Numbered from the stretch's first letter, positions 9,549 through 18,472 are shown. The stretch is DNA of 64,000 nt from Nonomuraea solani (GCF_900108335.1 NZ_FNVT01000008.1:186001-250000), one strand, 5' to 3'. Notes: a model not told the origin generated them from the letters alone. Program-made: numbers and translations.

Positions 9549-12059
9549 ATGGCAATCGCGTTCGGGCTGGCGCTGGTGTCGTTGGGGGCGATCGTTTGGT
9601 GCACCGTCGCAGCCAGGCCGGTAGCGGGTCCTGCACCGCCCAAGGGCACCGCGGCGCCCAACCCGTGGGTGGCCGCCGCCGCCCGCGCCGATCCCCTCGT
9701 GGGCTGGGCCCGCAAGGCGACCACCGAGGTGCTGGTCACCGGCGCCGCCGGCGACGACCTGGAACGGGTGCCTGAGGGACGGCTGGACCCCCGGCAGCGC
9801 CAGGTCAAGGTGACCGTCCTGCACCGGCTCGAGATGAGCGCCAAGGATCCGCTCATCGAGGCGTTACGCCAGGGTGGCGGCTTCCCCGGCACGCTCCAGC
9901 AGGTCATCGACGCCGCGTTCGGCGCGATCAAGGTGGACGGTCCCGGCCTGGCGCCCACCACGCGCCTCGCGCCGGTCCTGATCTCCGACGAGCAGCGCAC
10001 CACGGCCAGGTTCACGGTGACCCTGCTGCGCCAGCTCCAGCGGGACGAGTTGCTGAAGCTGAACTTCAACGCGCCCAACGCGTTCCCGCTGATCGTCACC
10101 GGGCGGTCGATCGCGGTGCTGCCCGGCGCGTGGACGGTGCTGCGGCTGGAGGGGATCACGCCGGAGCGCGAGCGGGAGGAGCGGCTCGAGTTCACCATCG
10201 GGGCGTATCCGGTGAGCATGACGCTGGCGCCGGATTCGTACGGGTTCGCCGACGTCGTCGTGGAGGAGGACTTCTCCTGGGCCACCGCGCTCGGCGTGCT
10301 CACCGCGATCGCCCTGGTCATCTTCCTGCTGCGCTCGCTCGGCCGCTCCTGGTGGGACCGGCGCGCCAACAGGGAACTGGTGGTCGGACTTGCCCTGGCG
10401 GCGCCCACGCTGCTGATCCCGCTGTTCGCGCCGGACTGGTCGGCGGTGACGTACGTGGTCATGTTCGTGGCCGTGCCCGCCCTCATGCTGCGGCACGCCG
10501 GGCGGGTGCTGCCCACCAGCCCGCCGTGGAACACCCGTGACCTGCTGATCGTGACCGGGCTCGGCCTGCTCGTCGGGCTCGGCATGCTGAGCTGGTCGTG
10601 GCTGCACGGGCAGCTCTCCGGCCGGTCCCTGCTGCTCTGCGGCGCGGTGGCCGCGATCGCGGCGGCCGGGTCGGCGATCGCGTTCAGCGTGGACCTCGGG
10701 GTCAGGCCGGTGATCGTCCGGCTCGCGGTGCTGTCGGCCGAGGCCGCGATCGGGCTGCTGGCGCTGGCGCTGTGGCTGCGGGCGCTGCTGACCGAGGTCT
10801 ATCCGCCCGACAGCGCCCGGCTGGTGCTGGCCCTGAGCTGGGCCCTGATCCCGATCTCCGCCGTGGCCGTGGCGACCAAGCAGTGGAAACGCGGGGCCGT
10901 GGCGGGCGCCGTGCTCATCAGCCTGCTGGTACAGGGCTGGCCGACCGAGTGGCTGGACGCGGGGTCGTGGAGCCTGGCCGTGCCGGAGGACGAGCCGACG
11001 ATCGGCAGCCTTTCGCTCACGCCGCTGGTGCGCGGGGTGCTGGGGCTGCTGCTGCTCATGTTCGTGCTGCTGGTGCTGCGGCTGCGGCGGCTCGGCGGCC
11101 GGCTCTCCGCGATCGACGACCCGGTCGTGGAGTCCACCATGATCACCGTATTGATGGTGCTCTACATCACCCCCAGCGGCAGTACGACGCTCGCCGACAT
11201 CGACGTGCCACTGCCGCTGCTGGCGATCTCCTCGATCGTGGCCTGGGCGACCGCCCGCTGGCTGCTCGCGGGCCCGCGCCCGGCCATCGCCGAGCCCGTC
11301 ACACAGGAGGAGCACCGGCAGCTCGTCAGGGCCGCCCTGCACAAGCGACTGCTGCTCATCTCCGAACAGGAGCTCTACCGCATCGGGCGGGGCCGGATCG
11401 GGGCGGGCGACCTGTCGATGAACGACTTCGAGCAGCAGCGCACCATCCTGGAGGCGGCGCTGAACCGGCACGGCCGCCATCCGGAGACCGCGTTCGCCAC
11501 GGCGGCCGGGTGCACGCCCTGGCACAACGGCGTGCACGCCTTCACCGTCAGCCTGCTGCTGAGCCTGCCGTTCGCCCTGGTGTACGGCTGGCCCGAGGGT
11601 GTAGACCTGACCAGCTTCATCTTCGACGGCCGCTACCTGATCACGCTGCCCGCCTTCGGCTTCCTGTTCGGCTTCTTCTACCCGCGCATCCGCGGCACCC
11701 AGCCGATGACCAAGGCGCTCCACCTCACCGCGGCGGCGCTGATGACGGAGCTGTCGGGCTATCTGTCGACGCTGGCCGAACCCGACATCGGGCCCTTCGA
11801 CAAGGTGCAGGTGGTGGGCATCGTGGTGGGGCAGGTGATGATGGTCTGTATCGGTCTGGGGCTGTTCTGGGAATGGCGGACCATGCATCTGGCCGGCGAG
11901 CCGTGGACGCGGGTCCGCAATCTGCGCAGCATCCGCAGCCTGGCGGCGCCGACGCTGGCGCTGGTCCTGGCGGCGGGCACGACGGCGGCGACCTCGGCGG
12001 CGGGCCAGACCGTGGACCGCATCCTCAAGGGTGACCAGGTCACCACCACCCAGAGGTGA
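9549..12059 (+). CDS. large multi-spanning membrane protein of unknown function
   Basis: About 836 residues. An N-terminal membrane anchor is followed by an extracytoplasmic region of about 220 residues (DPRQRQVKVTVLHRLE, FTIGAYPVSMTLAPDSYG). Then come about a dozen hydrophobic helices, a hydrophilic cytoplasmic segment near residues 590-655 (EEHRQLVRAALHKRLLLISEQELYRIG), and further helices. I chose ATG 9549 because GGGAAAG lies at good spacing; a GTG at 9534 has none. I do not recognise a catalytic motif. The single start, absence of partners and long soluble N-domain suggest a sensor, channel or envelope component, but this is open. It converges with the DUF2461 gene with a 4-bp gap. Confidence 0.8.
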   Translation: MAIAFGLALVSLGAIVWCTVAARPVAGPAPPKGTAAPNPWVAAAARADPLVGWARKATTEVLVTGAAGDDLERVPEGRLDPRQRQVKVTVLHRLEMSAKDPLIEALRQGGGFPGTLQQVIDAAFGAIKVDGPGLAPTTRLAPVLISDEQRTTARFTVTLLRQLQRDELLKLNFNAPNAFPLIVTGRSIAVLPGAWTVLRLEGITPEREREERLEFTIGAYPVSMTLAPDSYGFADVVVEEDFSWATALGVLTAIALVIFLLRSLGRSWWDRRANRELVVGLALAAPTLLIPLFAPDWSAVTYVVMFVAVPALMLRHAGRVLPTSPPWNTRDLLIVTGLGLLVGLGMLSWSWLHGQLSGRSLLLCGAVAAIAAAGSAIAFSVDLGVRPVIVRLAVLSAEAAIGLLALALWLRALLTEVYPPDSARLVLALSWALIPISAVAVATKQWKRGAVAGAVLISLLVQGWPTEWLDAGSWSLAVPEDEPTIGSLSLTPLVRGVLGLLLLMFVLLVLRLRRLGGRLSAIDDPVVESTMITVLMVLYITPSGSTTLADIDVPLPLLAISSIVAWATARWLLAGPRPAIAEPVTQEEHRQLVRAALHKRLLLISEQELYRIGRGRIGAGDLSMNDFEQQRTILEAALNRHGRHPETAFATAAGCTPWHNGVHAFTVSLLLSLPFALVYGWPEGVDLTSFIFDGRYLITLPAFGFLFGFFYPRIRGTQPMTKALHLTAAALMTELSGYLSTLAEPDIGPFDKVQVVGIVVGQVMMVCIGLGLFWEWRTMHLAGEPWTRVRNLRSIRSLAAPTLALVLAAGTTAATSAAGQTVDRILKGDQVTTTQR

Positions 12060-12063
12060 CCTC

Positions 12064-12714
12064 TCAGCGGCGGGGCAGCTCGCTGCCGCGCACGTGGGTC
12101 GTGAGCCACTCGATCAGCGGCCCGAAGGCGCGCCACGTCTCCGCCACCCGGTCGCGCACCTCCGCCGTGTGCACCCACTCCTGCGGCTCGAACCGCATGC
12201 CCGCGTACAGCGACTTGTGCCGCAGCAGCTCGATGCGCGGATGCTCCACGTCGAACCCCCTCGGCTTGGTCTTCAGCCGCTCCCCGCCCAGCTCGTAGCC
12301 CGCCGCCGCCAGCGCGTCGGTGACGGCCTCCAGCGGCTTGCCCGTCAGGTCCTCGTCCACGGCCGCGCGGAAGCGGGCCACCTGGTCGGGGGCCTGCGTG
12401 TAGATGCCGCCCGCCGTGAACAGCCCCGCCGCGCTGAGCTCCACGTAGAGCCCGATCCCGGGCTCGTGGTCGATGAACGCGCCCTGATGCGTCTTGTACG
12501 GCGACTTGTCCTTGGCGAAGCGGACGTCCCGGTAGGGCCGGAAGAGCTGGGCCTGCCCGAACTCCCCTGCCAGCTCGTCGATGAGCGCCAGCATGGGCGC
12601 CCGCACCGCCTCCTCGTAGAGCTGTTTGTGCTGTGCGAAATAAGCCTTCGAATTGTCCGCCTCGAGCCCCTCGTAGTAGAGGAACGCCTCGTCGGGGAAG
12701 CCGGTGAAACCCAT
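12064..12714 (-). CDS. DUF2461 (TIGR02453) family protein
   Basis: About 216 residues starting MGFTGFPDEAFLYYEGLEADNSKAYF. The family core is present: FRPYRDVRFAKDKSPYKTHQ, then IGLYVELSAAGLFTAGGIY and MRFEPQEWVHT. Such proteins are widespread in actinobacteria and Bacteroidetes and have no assigned reaction. A TTG at 12744 would add ten residues; I prefer ATG 12714 from the usual start of the family, though neither has a convincing Shine-Dalgarno. It begins 36 bp after the deacetylase stop on the same strand, so the two may be cotranscribed. Confidence 0.85.
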   Translation of the reverse strand: MGFTGFPDEAFLYYEGLEADNSKAYFAQHKQLYEEAVRAPMLALIDELAGEFGQAQLFRPYRDVRFAKDKSPYKTHQGAFIDHEPGIGLYVELSAAGLFTAGGIYTQAPDQVARFRAAVDEDLTGKPLEAVTDALAAAGYELGGERLKTKPRGFDVEHPRIELLRHKSLYAGMRFEPQEWVHTAEVRDRVAETWRAFGPLIEWLTTHVRGSELPRR

Positions 12715-12750
12715 GCGGACAAGGGTGCCATGTGCCTCCGACAAAGACCG

Positions 12751-13545
12751 TCATCGCTCGGTGTACGTCCGGCCCGGCGCGGGCGTCTTGCCGTACAGCT
12801 CCGAGACCGTGACGAACGTGTAGCCCTTCCCGCCGAGCTTGTCGAGCATGGCCGGCACGGCGTCCACGGTGCTGCGGTGGATGTCGTGCAGCAGGACGAT
12901 CGACCCCGGTTTGGCCTCCCCCGCCCGTTTGGCGACGGTCGTGGCCACCCGGTCCCGCCAGTCCAGCGTGTCGACGTTCCACAGGATCTGGGCCAGGCCC
13001 TCGCGGCGCGTCTCGGCGGCGACCTCGTGGTCCGTCGCCCCGTACGGCGGCCGCATCACCCGCATCCGCACCCCCGTCAGCTTCCGCACGATGTTCTCGG
13101 TGTGCTTGAGCTGGTGTTTCAGCTCCTCGTGCGACAGCCCGGCGAGCGCCGGATGGCTCCAGGAGTGGTTACCGATCTCGTGCCCGTCGTGCACGATGCG
13201 CCGGGTCGTGTGGCCGCCCTTGTCGGCGGCCACCATCTGCCCGACCACGAAGAACGTGGCCCTGACGTCACGGCTGCGCAGCAGGTCGAGCAGCCGCAGC
13301 GTGTGCTCGCCGGGGCCGTCGTCGAAGGTCAGGGCCACGCACTTGAGCCGCGCGCAGTCGAATGCGCGGCTGCGCGGCCAGCCCGCCTGCATGGACGCCA
13401 GTCGCCTGGCCAGGATGACCGGATCGACGACGACCGGTCTGGCGGGCACGATCGGTGCCATGGCCTGCTCCGGACGGCGCGGCACCGACTGGGTGACACA
13501 GCTCGCCAGGGCGAGCAGGGCCAGCGGCAAGGCCCACACACGCAT
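12751..13545 (-). CDS. polysaccharide deacetylase lipoprotein (NodB domain)
   Basis: A 264-residue exported lipoprotein: signal peptide MRVWALPLALLALASC with lipobox Cys16. All NodB motifs are present in order: TFDDGP (the catalytic and metal Asp pair), HEIGNHSWSHP (metal His pair), RPPYGA, DTLDW and LLHDIH. It should remove N- or O-acetyl groups from cell-wall or capsular polysaccharide at the outer face of the membrane. Its length fits a minimal single-domain member. The motifs are complete, so activity is expected. The exact substrate (peptidoglycan, chitooligosaccharide or another glycan) cannot be read from sequence. Confidence 0.93.
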   Translation of the reverse strand: MRVWALPLALLALASCVTQSVPRRPEQAMAPIVPARPVVVDPVILARRLASMQAGWPRSRAFDCARLKCVALTFDDGPGEHTLRLLDLLRSRDVRATFFVVGQMVAADKGGHTTRRIVHDGHEIGNHSWSHPALAGLSHEELKHQLKHTENIVRKLTGVRMRVMRPPYGATDHEVAAETRREGLAQILWNVDTLDWRDRVATTVAKRAGEAKPGSIVLLHDIHRSTVDAVPAMLDKLGGKGYTFVTVSELYGKTPAPGRTYTER

Positions 13546-13575
13546 GCTTCCCCCCGAAACGCCGCATGCGGGGGC

Positions 13576-13881
13576 CTACGGATAGTCCTGGACCGGTTCC
13601 CCCCGCAGTTCCCTGGCCAGGTCGTCCCACCAGAGTGGGATATCCGCCTGCAATTCCTGGTAGCGGCGCGCCACGCGCATGGCACATCCGACCGGATCCG
13701 TACCCAGATGCCGACGTTTCACAGGTCCTTCCTGCCAGCGGTAAAACCCATCCCTATAGTGCACGACCAGGCCTATCCACACCGAGATGGTCGCGTCGTC
13801 GCCCACCTCGTACGCGCTGGTGACGCCCAGACCATGGAGCTCCACCTGGAGCTTCTCCGTCGCCGCTCGGGCCTCACTCAC
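13576..13881 (-). CDS. small conserved-looking protein, function unknown
   Basis: About 101 residues from a GTG with AGGGGG 5 nt upstream. The open frame continues to 14028, but the upstream part looks non-coding. It has an N-terminal helix (SEARAATEKLQVELHGLGV), a strand-rich centre (DDATISVWIGLVVHYRDGFYRWQEG) and a C-terminal helix rich in aromatic residues (YQELQADIPLWWDDLARELRG). There is no signal peptide, membrane segment or cysteine motif. The layout resembles small actinobacterial proteins that accompany regulators. I do not recognise the family. It is transcribed toward the deacetylase, 30 bp away. Confidence 0.6.
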   Translation of the reverse strand: MSEARAATEKLQVELHGLGVTSAYEVGDDATISVWIGLVVHYRDGFYRWQEGPVKRRHLGTDPVGCAMRVARRYQELQADIPLWWDDLARELRGEPVQDYP

Positions 13882-14097
13882 ACGCCACCCCCTGCCGACC
13901 GCTCGCCGTAGGTGCACAACGTCGCGACCCGCGGTGGACCGCTGCGGAAGGCCGACCGTAGGCGCATATATCGCAAGCCGGGATGGCCGCTGGAGGCGGT
14001 CACCGTACACAAGGGATGTACCCAACAACGGGCGTCAGCCGTCCAAGACATGGAGTAATCATGAAACTCCACCGGGTGATCCGGGGCGCGTTCCGGG

Positions 14098-14673
14098 TTA
14101 TTGGTCATGCGTCTCGCGGGGCTCGGCGACCACCATCACGAATCTCAGTTCCTCCTTGCCCCTGTTCGCGTAGCGATGGGGCCGATCGGCGGTGAACAGC
14201 ACGGCATCATCTTTGCCGATCACATGACTCTTCCCGTACACCGTGATCGTCAACTCCCCGTCCAGCACGGTGAGCATCTCGCGGGTGCCGGGCGGGTGGG
14301 CGTCGCCGTCGTAGTGCTCGCCGGGCGCCAGCCGCCAGTCCCACAGTTCGAGGATCATCGGATCGTCCGCGCCGACCAGCAGCCGCGCCTGCGTGTTCCC
14401 CTGCTTGAACGTGACCACGTCCGCCTTGTCCACCACCCGCACGACCGGCACGTCGGAGACCTCGACGAGCCTGGCCACGGTGACGCCGAGGGCGGAGGCG
14501 ATGCGGGTGAGGGTGGAGATGCTCGGGTTCGTCCGGCCCTGCTCCACCTGGACGAGCATGCCCCGGCTCACGCCCGACCTGGCGGCCAGCGCGTCCAGCG
14601 TCAGGCCGCGATGCCCGCGCTGGGCACGGACGTTGTTGGCGATGGCCTGGGTGATCAGCTCCGGGTCTTCCAT
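14098..14673 (-). CDS. XRE-family regulator with C-terminal cupin domain
   Basis: 191 residues. An N-terminal XRE HTH (LTLDALAARSGVSRGMLVQVEQGRTNPSISTL) is joined to a cupin barrel (DDPMILELWDWRLAPGEHYDGDAHPPGTREMLTVLDGELTI, then DRPHRYANRG). This architecture usually represses a neighbouring transporter or catabolic gene and responds to a small molecule held in the cupin. No Shine-Dalgarno precedes the ATG. A TACACT box 9 nt upstream with TTCCAC 16 bp before it suggests a near-leaderless transcript. It is divergent from an EamA exporter across 89 bp containing an inverted repeat, so that exporter is the likely target. Confidence 0.9.
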   Translation of the reverse strand: MEDPELITQAIANNVRAQRGHRGLTLDALAARSGVSRGMLVQVEQGRTNPSISTLTRIASALGVTVARLVEVSDVPVVRVVDKADVVTFKQGNTQARLLVGADDPMILELWDWRLAPGEHYDGDAHPPGTREMLTVLDGELTITVYGKSHVIGKDDAVLFTADRPHRYANRGKEELRFVMVVAEPRETHDQ

Positions 14674-14732
14674 GAGAGTGCAGTGTAGTGAATCCCATTT
14701 GCAGTGGAATGTACCCTGTGTGTTGTACTAAT

Positions 14733-14750
14733 AGTTCAGTCCATTGAACT
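14733..14750. promoter_or_regulatory. inverted repeat, probable operator of the XRE-cupin regulator
   Basis: AGTTCA-gtccat-TGAACT is a perfect 6-bp inverted repeat with a 6-bp spacer in the shared intergenic region, just before the EamA Shine-Dalgarno (GGAG) and after a possible -10 (TACTAAT). This position would let a bound regulator block the exporter gene. Confidence 0.5.
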
Positions 14751-14762
14751 GGAGCCCCCTCG

Positions 14763-15602
14763 ATGACGGTGATCCTGGCGACCATGTGCGCCCTCGTGTA
14801 CGGCACGGCGGACTTCTTCGGCGGCCTGGCCACACGACGGTCCCAGGTGCTGTCGGTCGTCGTGCTCTCCCAGACCGCCGGCCTGGCGCTGATCCTCGGC
14901 CTGCTGCCGCTGCTGCCTGGCGTGTTCAGCCAGCACGCGCTCGCCTGGGGCCTGGCCGCCGGCATGTCGGGGGCGGCGGGGCTGGTGCTGTTCTACCGGG
15001 CGCTGGCCACGGGCGTCATGTCCGTGGTCGCCCCGACGACCGCCGTCACCTCGGCGGCGCTGCCCGTGATGTACGGGCTGGCCACGGGCGAGCGACCGGC
15101 GCCCTGGGCCCTGGTGGGCGTGGCGCTGGCGCTCGGCTCGGTGCTGCTGGTCAGCCAGGACCGGTCCGGCGGCGGCCGGGCCTCGCTGTCGTCGGTGCTC
15201 ATCTCGCTGGCCGCCGGGGCCGGGTTCGGCGGCTTCTTCATCCTGCTCGCCATGGCCCCGCACGAGGGCGGCCTGTGGCCCCTGATGGGCGCGCGGCTGT
15301 CGTCGGTGACGCTGGTGGCCCTGCTGGCCCTGGTCACGCGGCGCGCGCTCAAGCCGGGCCCCGGCTCGCTGCACATCATCCTGGCGGCGGGTGTGCTGGA
15401 CATGGCGGCCAACGTGCTCTACCTGCTGGCCCAGCAGGACGGCCTGCTCAGCCTGGTCGCCGTGCTGGTCTCCCTCTACCCCGCGAGCACCCTGCTGCTG
15501 GCCAACCGGGTGCTGGGGGAACGGTTGCGGGCCGTACAGGTCGCGGGTGTGGCCTGCGCGCTCGTAGCGGTGGCCCTCATAGCCGTTGCGCAGCATCTCT
15601 AG
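14763..15602 (+). CDS. EamA/DMT-superfamily transporter
   Basis: 279 residues with ten predicted membrane helices in two repeated halves, the standard drug/metabolite transporter layout. The first half contains YGTADFFGGLATRR and FYRALATGVMSVVAPTTAVTSAALPV; the second contains VLYLLAQQDGLLSLVAVLVSLYPASTLLLANRVLGERL, the EamA signature. Members mostly export amino acids or other small metabolites. GGAG lies 8 nt before the ATG. The divergent XRE-cupin gene is the likely regulator, giving a two-gene sense-and-export unit. The substrate is unknown. Confidence 0.92.
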   Translation: MTVILATMCALVYGTADFFGGLATRRSQVLSVVVLSQTAGLALILGLLPLLPGVFSQHALAWGLAAGMSGAAGLVLFYRALATGVMSVVAPTTAVTSAALPVMYGLATGERPAPWALVGVALALGSVLLVSQDRSGGGRASLSSVLISLAAGAGFGGFFILLAMAPHEGGLWPLMGARLSSVTLVALLALVTRRALKPGPGSLHIILAAGVLDMAANVLYLLAQQDGLLSLVAVLVSLYPASTLLLANRVLGERLRAVQVAGVACALVAVALIAVAQHL

Positions 15603-15620
15603 CCTTGCTACGTTTCGCCC

Positions 15621-16565
15621 GTGCGCCCTGAGCGGGCACGTTCCGATGGTGAGTCGTTGAAGCACGTCGCGGTGCCCTACGACTCGGATGAGGCTTTTCT
15701 GAGTCTGGTCGTGCCACGCGTGCGCTCCGCGCTGGACGAGGGCAGGCACGTCCTGGTCATCACGTGCGCGCCGAAACTCGCCCTGCTGGCCGACGCCCTG
15801 GGCGCCGACGCGGGGCACATCGACAGCCGGACCTCGGCCGCCTGGTACGGCCACCCTTATCGCACGCTGGCCGCCTATCACGACTACACGCGCGGCCGCC
15901 GTACCCTCGTGATCGGCGAGCCGAGCTGGACGGGCAGGAGCGAGCGGGAGATCAGGGAGCTCATCCGCTACGAGTCCGTGGTCAACGCCGCGCTCCACGC
16001 GACGGCGGCGATCATGTTATGCCTGTACGACCTGCGCAAAGTCCCCCCGCACGTGCTCGAATTCGGCCCGGTCAACCACCCCGTCCTGCTCGGCCTGGAC
16101 GGCGAGGCCACCAGCGCCGGCTTCGTCGAACCCCACGAGCTCGTCCTGAACGGCGACCGCTCCCCGCTCCCCGCCCCCGGCCGGGACGCGAAGACGGTCC
16201 GCTTCACCGGCAGGGAGCTCAAACGGCTGCGCCAGAGCGTCGGCGACTACGCCAGGGCGGCGGGCATGGACCGCAACCTCATCACCTCACTGGTGATCAG
16301 CGTGTCCGAGATCGCCGCGAACAGCATCGAGCACGGCGCCGGCTACGGCACGATCACGATGTGGGTCCACGGCGGAGAGCTGGTCTGCGAGATCGCCGAC
16401 CCCGGCGGCGCCCTGGACGACCCCTTACCCGGCTATATACCACCGGAGCCCGAATCCCCTCGGGGATACGGGCTCTGGATCAGCCGGCAACTCTGCGATC
16501 TCGTGGAGCTGCGCGCGGAAGGCGGCGTGTTACGCGTCCGCCTTCACTTATCCATGGAGTCCTAG
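15621..16565 (+). CDS. MEDS-domain / HATPase signalling protein (anti-sigma or kinase-like)
   Basis: 314 residues. The N-terminal half (KHVAVPYDSDEAFLSLVVPRV, then SAAWYGHPYRTLAAYHDY) is a MEDS/DcmR-like sensory domain. The C-terminal half is an RsbW-like GHKL ATPase with N-box SEIAANSIEHG, G1 EIADPGG and G2 SPRGYGLWISRQL. No phosphoacceptor His domain is seen, so it more likely acts as a serine kinase/anti-sigma switch than as a histidine kinase. The start is uncertain: GTG 15621, or TTG 15657 with a weak GGTGAG. Its stop overlaps the convergent sigma-factor stop by 4 bp. This placement is suggestive but does not prove partnership. Confidence 0.88.
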   Translation: MRPERARSDGESLKHVAVPYDSDEAFLSLVVPRVRSALDEGRHVLVITCAPKLALLADALGADAGHIDSRTSAAWYGHPYRTLAAYHDYTRGRRTLVIGEPSWTGRSEREIRELIRYESVVNAALHATAAIMLCLYDLRKVPPHVLEFGPVNHPVLLGLDGEATSAGFVEPHELVLNGDRSPLPAPGRDAKTVRFTGRELKRLRQSVGDYARAAGMDRNLITSLVISVSEIAANSIEHGAGYGTITMWVHGGELVCEIADPGGALDDPLPGYIPPEPESPRGYGLWISRQLCDLVELRAEGGVLRVRLHLSMES

Positions 16566-17149
16566 GCCGCGGCACGCTGGGCGGGGAGACGGACGGCGCC
16601 CTCCTCGCGGGCGTACTCCTCCAGCATCCCTCGCAACTGGCGCCGCCCGCGGTGCAACCGCGACATGACGGTGCCGATGGGCGTGCCCATGCGATCGGCG
16701 ATCTCCTTGTACGCGAACCCCTCGACGTCCGCCAGGTAGACGGCCACGCGGAAGTCCTCCGGCAGGGAGCGCAGGGCGTTCATCACCACGCTGTCCGGCA
16801 ACCGGTCGAGTGCCTCGTTCTCAGCCGACCGCAACCCGGTCGAGCTGTGGGACTCGGCGGCGTGCAACTGCCAGTCCTCGATGTCCTCGGCGGCCGACAA
16901 CTTCGGCGAACGCTGCTTCTTGCGATAGTCGTTGATGAAGTTGTTCGTCAGAATGCGGTGCAGCCAGGCCTTGAGGTTCGTGCCCTCGCGGAACTGGTGG
17001 TAGGACGTGTACGCCTTCGCCACCGTCTCCTGCACCAGATCCTCCGCGTCCGCGGCGTTACGGGTCAGGCGCATGGCGGAGGCGAAAAGTTGCGACGTCA
17101 CAGGGACGACGTCGCGTTCGAACCAGTCCTGACGCTGCTCATCAGTCAT
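16562..17149 (-). CDS. ECF sigma factor, SigR/RpoE-like
   Basis: About 195 residues. Region 2 (FASAMRLTRNAADAEDLVQETVAKAYTSYHQFREGTNLKAWLHRILTNNFINDYRK) and region 4 (LPEDFRVAVYLADVEGFAYKEIADRMGTPIGTVMSRLHRGRRQL) are complete. They closely resemble the thiol-oxidative-stress sigma factor SigR/SigH of actinobacteria. That family is normally followed by a zinc anti-sigma gene (RsrA); here the next reading frame is convergent and none is present. ATG 17149 gives the usual family N-terminus. TTG 17158 has the better ribosome site (AAGGGGG). Control may come from a distant anti-sigma factor or from the MEDS-HATPase protein. Confidence 0.9.
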   Translation of the reverse strand: MTDEQRQDWFERDVVPVTSQLFASAMRLTRNAADAEDLVQETVAKAYTSYHQFREGTNLKAWLHRILTNNFINDYRKKQRSPKLSAAEDIEDWQLHAAESHSSTGLRSAENEALDRLPDSVVMNALRSLPEDFRVAVYLADVEGFAYKEIADRMGTPIGTVMSRLHRGRRQLRGMLEEYAREEGAVRLPAQRAAA

Positions 17150-17391
17150 CGTGATCAATTCATTCCCCCTTGCGCTATCCCCCGTTTCGGCACAAGCCGC
17201 CTGACAGCGGTTCCATCTTCGCAAATCCCTCGTAAGGGACGCGTTAGTGAGGTTCCGCCTAGGTCAGAAGGGGTTTCCGTCCATCTGCTCGCGGCGTGCG
17301 TGGTCACGTCCACGGCCGGACAAGTCTCATTATCATAACACTACCCATCCAATATCACAGCAATAGTGGCCAGAGTCACATGGGATAGCGT

Positions 17392-18471
17392 ATGAGGATG
17401 ATTTTCGTCGATCGGCCTGACACGGGTACACGCCGCTGGGTGGCTGAGGCCATACGCAAGGTCGAGGCCGACGCCAACCGGAGTTGCGACACACATCTGC
17501 ACGTCTTTCCGCTGCCCTCGCATTGGGGAGTAAACCTCTACTTGAAAGACGAGTCAGTGCACCCCACTGGTTCACTGAAACACCGGTTGGCTAGATCACT
17601 TTTTCTGTACGGCCTGGCCAACGGCTGGATCGGCCCCGCCACGACGGTCGTCGAGGCGTCGAGCGGCTCCACGGCCGTCAGCGAGGCGTACTTCGCCCGC
17701 CTGCTCGGCCTGCCCTTCATCGCCGTCATGCCCGCGGCCACGTCGCAGGAGAAGATCCACCTGATCGAGTTCTACGGCGGGAAGTGTCACCTGGTGGCCG
17801 ACCCCGGCGCGATCTATGACGAATCTCACCGCCTGGCGGCCGAGACCGGCGGCCACTTCATGGACCAGTTCACCTATGCCGAGCGGGCCACCGACTGGCG
17901 CGGGAACAACAACATCGCCGAGTCCATCTATTCCCAGATGTCCTTGGAGCCCCACCCGGAGCCGGCCTGGATCGTCGTCGGCGCCGGCACCGGCGGCACC
18001 TCCTCCACCATCGGCCGCTACATCCGCTACCGCCGCCACCCCACCCGCCTGGCCGTCGTGGACCCGGAGGGCTCGGCCTTCTACCCGAGCTGGGTCTCGG
18101 GCGACACCACGGTCACGGCCCCCGGCTCCCGCATCGAGGGCATCGGCCGCCCCCGGGTCGAACCCTCGTTCCACCCGGCGGTCATCGACCGCATGATCGC
18201 CGTCCCCGACGCCCGCTCGATCGCCGCCATGCACTGGACCCGCGAGGTGACGGGCCTGGACGTGGGCGGCTCGACGGGCACGAACATGGCGGCCTGCGTG
18301 GACCTCATCCAGGAACTGCGCGAAGCGGGCCGGCAGGGCAGCATCGTCACCCTGATCTGCGACAGCGGCGACCGCTACAAGGGCACGTACGGGAACCCGC
18401 GATGGCTCGAGACCAACGGCCTGGACATCACCCCCCACCTGGCAGAACTCCGCACCTTCCTGCCCGCCTAG
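17392..18471 (+). CDS. cds1: PLP-dependent cysteine desulfhydrase, Cds1-like
   Basis: 359 residues of the cysteine-synthase fold. The PLP lysine is in the segment HPTGSLKHRLARSLFLYGLANGW. The asparagine loop is VEASSGSTAVSEAYFA, the phosphate loop is VGAGTGGTSSTIGRYIRYRRHPTRL, and SRIEGIGRPRVEPSF follows. From memory this matches Mycobacterium tuberculosis Rv3684 (Cds1), which converts L-cysteine to pyruvate, ammonia and H2S, more closely than CysK or CysM. It is a single gene preceded by GGGATAGCGT directly at the ATG, which may be a leaderless promoter. It lies beside a SigR-type sigma factor, but no shared promoter was identified. Confidence 0.85.
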   Translation: MRMIFVDRPDTGTRRWVAEAIRKVEADANRSCDTHLHVFPLPSHWGVNLYLKDESVHPTGSLKHRLARSLFLYGLANGWIGPATTVVEASSGSTAVSEAYFARLLGLPFIAVMPAATSQEKIHLIEFYGGKCHLVADPGAIYDESHRLAAETGGHFMDQFTYAERATDWRGNNNIAESIYSQMSLEPHPEPAWIVVGAGTGGTSSTIGRYIRYRRHPTRLAVVDPEGSAFYPSWVSGDTTVTAPGSRIEGIGRPRVEPSFHPAVIDRMIAVPDARSIAAMHWTREVTGLDVGGSTGTNMAACVDLIQELREAGRQGSIVTLICDSGDRYKGTYGNPRWLETNGLDITPHLAELRTFLPA

Positions 18472-18472
18472 G

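Noticed and set aside
13983..14195. Small plus-strand ORF before the XRE-cupin gene
   Set aside because: No ribosome site, it overlaps the end of the regulator, and the composition is unlike a protein.
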